This document shows positions 43,644 through 44,119 of a stretch of 44,119 bases of DNA, one piece after another. A program made the position numbers and the translations under genes. The stretch's first letter is position 1. Each line of letters begins with the position of its first letter. This DNA comes from JAZSMJ01 sp045535815. GTDB taxonomy: Bacteria > Bacillota > Clostridia > Oscillospirales > CAG-272. A model generated the notes under the pieces. It was given only the letters and a program-made list of their open reading frames with translations, searched no databases and was not told the origin of the DNA. The DNA lies in assembly GCA_045535815.1 (NCBI GenBank), contig JAZSMJ010000070.1:1-44119 (forward strand), read 5' to 3'.

Positions 43644-43698
43644 TATCGCGAATAAATATTTGCGATAACATTATATCACACTTTTCGGCATCTGTCAA
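43644..43698 (-). promoter_or_regulatory. Promoter and likely operator of the lexA-like operon
   Basis: On the minus strand TTGACA (43698-43693), 17 bases, TATAAT (43675-43670). Just downstream TATCGC (43644-43649) and GCGATA (43662-43667) form an inverted repeat with a 12-base AT-rich centre over the transcription start. CTGTCA motifs at 43692, 43705 and 43735 form direct repeats towards the divergent gene. No standard Gram-positive SOS box (CGAAC...GTTCG) is seen. Confidence 0.75.
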
Positions 43699-43826
43699 TT
43701 CTCCTGTCACAAAATTTTGCGGAAGCATTTTTGACCTGTCACAGGATTTTCTCGGTTTTATGAAAACGGTGACATTGATATGACGTACGGATGATTCCGT
43801 AACATTTTTTGAAAGGAGTTTTCCAA

Positions 43827-44119
43827 ATGACAGAAAACAAAACAACCCCGACCGATGAATTGGTCAACAAAGTCGAATGTGAGGATATATGCGGTGAAGA
43901 GTCATCCATTTATCCGCCGCCGTATTATGCCGACAGCAGTGGACTCTATGTGGAGATGATTTCAAAGACGGGCGCAACAATGAAAAAACTATGCAATTTT
44001 CTTCCTCGCATCATTTCCGAGCTAACCGTGGATGACGGTACGCGCATTACCAAAAGCTATCGCATCGGCGGCACGGATGAATTCGGCAACGCACTTCCCG
44101 AGGAGGATGTTCCGGCAAC
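43827..44119 (+). CDS. N-terminus of a DUF927-like replication protein, 3' end outside window
   Basis: The frame opens at 43827 with AAAGGAG nine bases upstream and runs to the window end without a stop, about 97 residues. After an acidic start it has LCNFLPRIISELTVDDG and ITKSYRIGGTDEFGNALPE, a region I recognise from the leading part of DUF927-type helicase/primase proteins of integrative elements and phages. The call is from that short stretch only. It is divergent from the lexA-like repressor across 197 bases, so that repressor may control it. Confidence 0.55.
   Translation, partial: MTENKTTPTDELVNKVECEDICGEESSIYPPPYYADSSGLYVEMISKTGATMKKLCNFLPRIISELTVDDGTRITKSYRIGGTDEFGNALPEEDVPA

Noticed and set aside
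43630..43845. 72-residue N-terminal extension of the LexA-like protein
   Set aside because: The promoter lies inside it, and the protein without it has exactly LexA layout and length.

Overview
The window looks like chromosome of a gut-type Clostridia bacterium, probably of the Oscillospiraceae/Ruminococcaceae kind. The grounds are a GGGtGRT family protein, small DUF6809-like and DUF6076-like proteins, strong AGGAGG ribosome sites, TTGACA/TATAAT promoters with 17-base spacers, many short intergenic hairpins, and polysaccharide-degrading proteins carrying dockerin, NPCBM and InlB-type repeats. This assignment is inferred from gene content only.

Layout. (1) 1-4300: the 3' part of a GGGtGRT gene, a small hypothetical gene, a LamG-type lipoprotein and a TspO/MBR membrane protein. 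A copy of the 3' end of the GGGtGRT gene and a copy of the 3' end of tspO lie side by side near 1866-2016, which marks two insertion or recombination events. (2) 4300-14560: a hairpin-rich spacer, two adjacent giant paralogous glycoside hydrolases (one secreted with a dockerin, one without a signal peptide), a divergent AraC regulator, and a mirror-symmetric array of small hairpins. (3) 14580-19484: a YjdF-like membrane protein, a flavodoxin-like oxidoreductase, then hisS and aspS. (4) 19700-25615: a pyruvate dehydrogenase type operon in the order E2, E3, fused E1 alpha-beta, then a TalC-type transaldolase/fructose-6-phosphate aldolase. (5) 25775-28533: a divergent DUF6809/Xre pair sharing an operator-like palindrome, then pgk and tpiA. 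(6) 28534-40280: an AT-rich, probably acquired region with a candidate structured RNA that has its own promoter and terminator, a repeat-rich lipoprotein with a metalloprotease motif, and a 2861-residue S-layer-anchored protein. (7) 40445 to the end: a mobile-element-like module with a LexA/UmuD-type repressor, a zinc-finger DUF6076-like protein and a sigma-70-like protein in one operon, divergent from the start of a DUF927-like gene.

How they work together. Region 4 makes acetyl-CoA from pyruvate, and pgk/tpiA supply lower glycolysis. The GH pair with its AraC neighbour looks like a substrate-induced glycan locus. The two large proteins of region 6 are cell-surface proteins, one lipid-anchored and one held by SLH domains, and probably form one transcription unit. 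The last module looks like the control and replication end of an integrative element. The strongest candidates for something undescribed are the mirrored hairpin array (14355-14528), the structured RNA (29118-29322), the sigma-like/DUF6076/LexA operon, and the twin 3'-end duplications near 1900.
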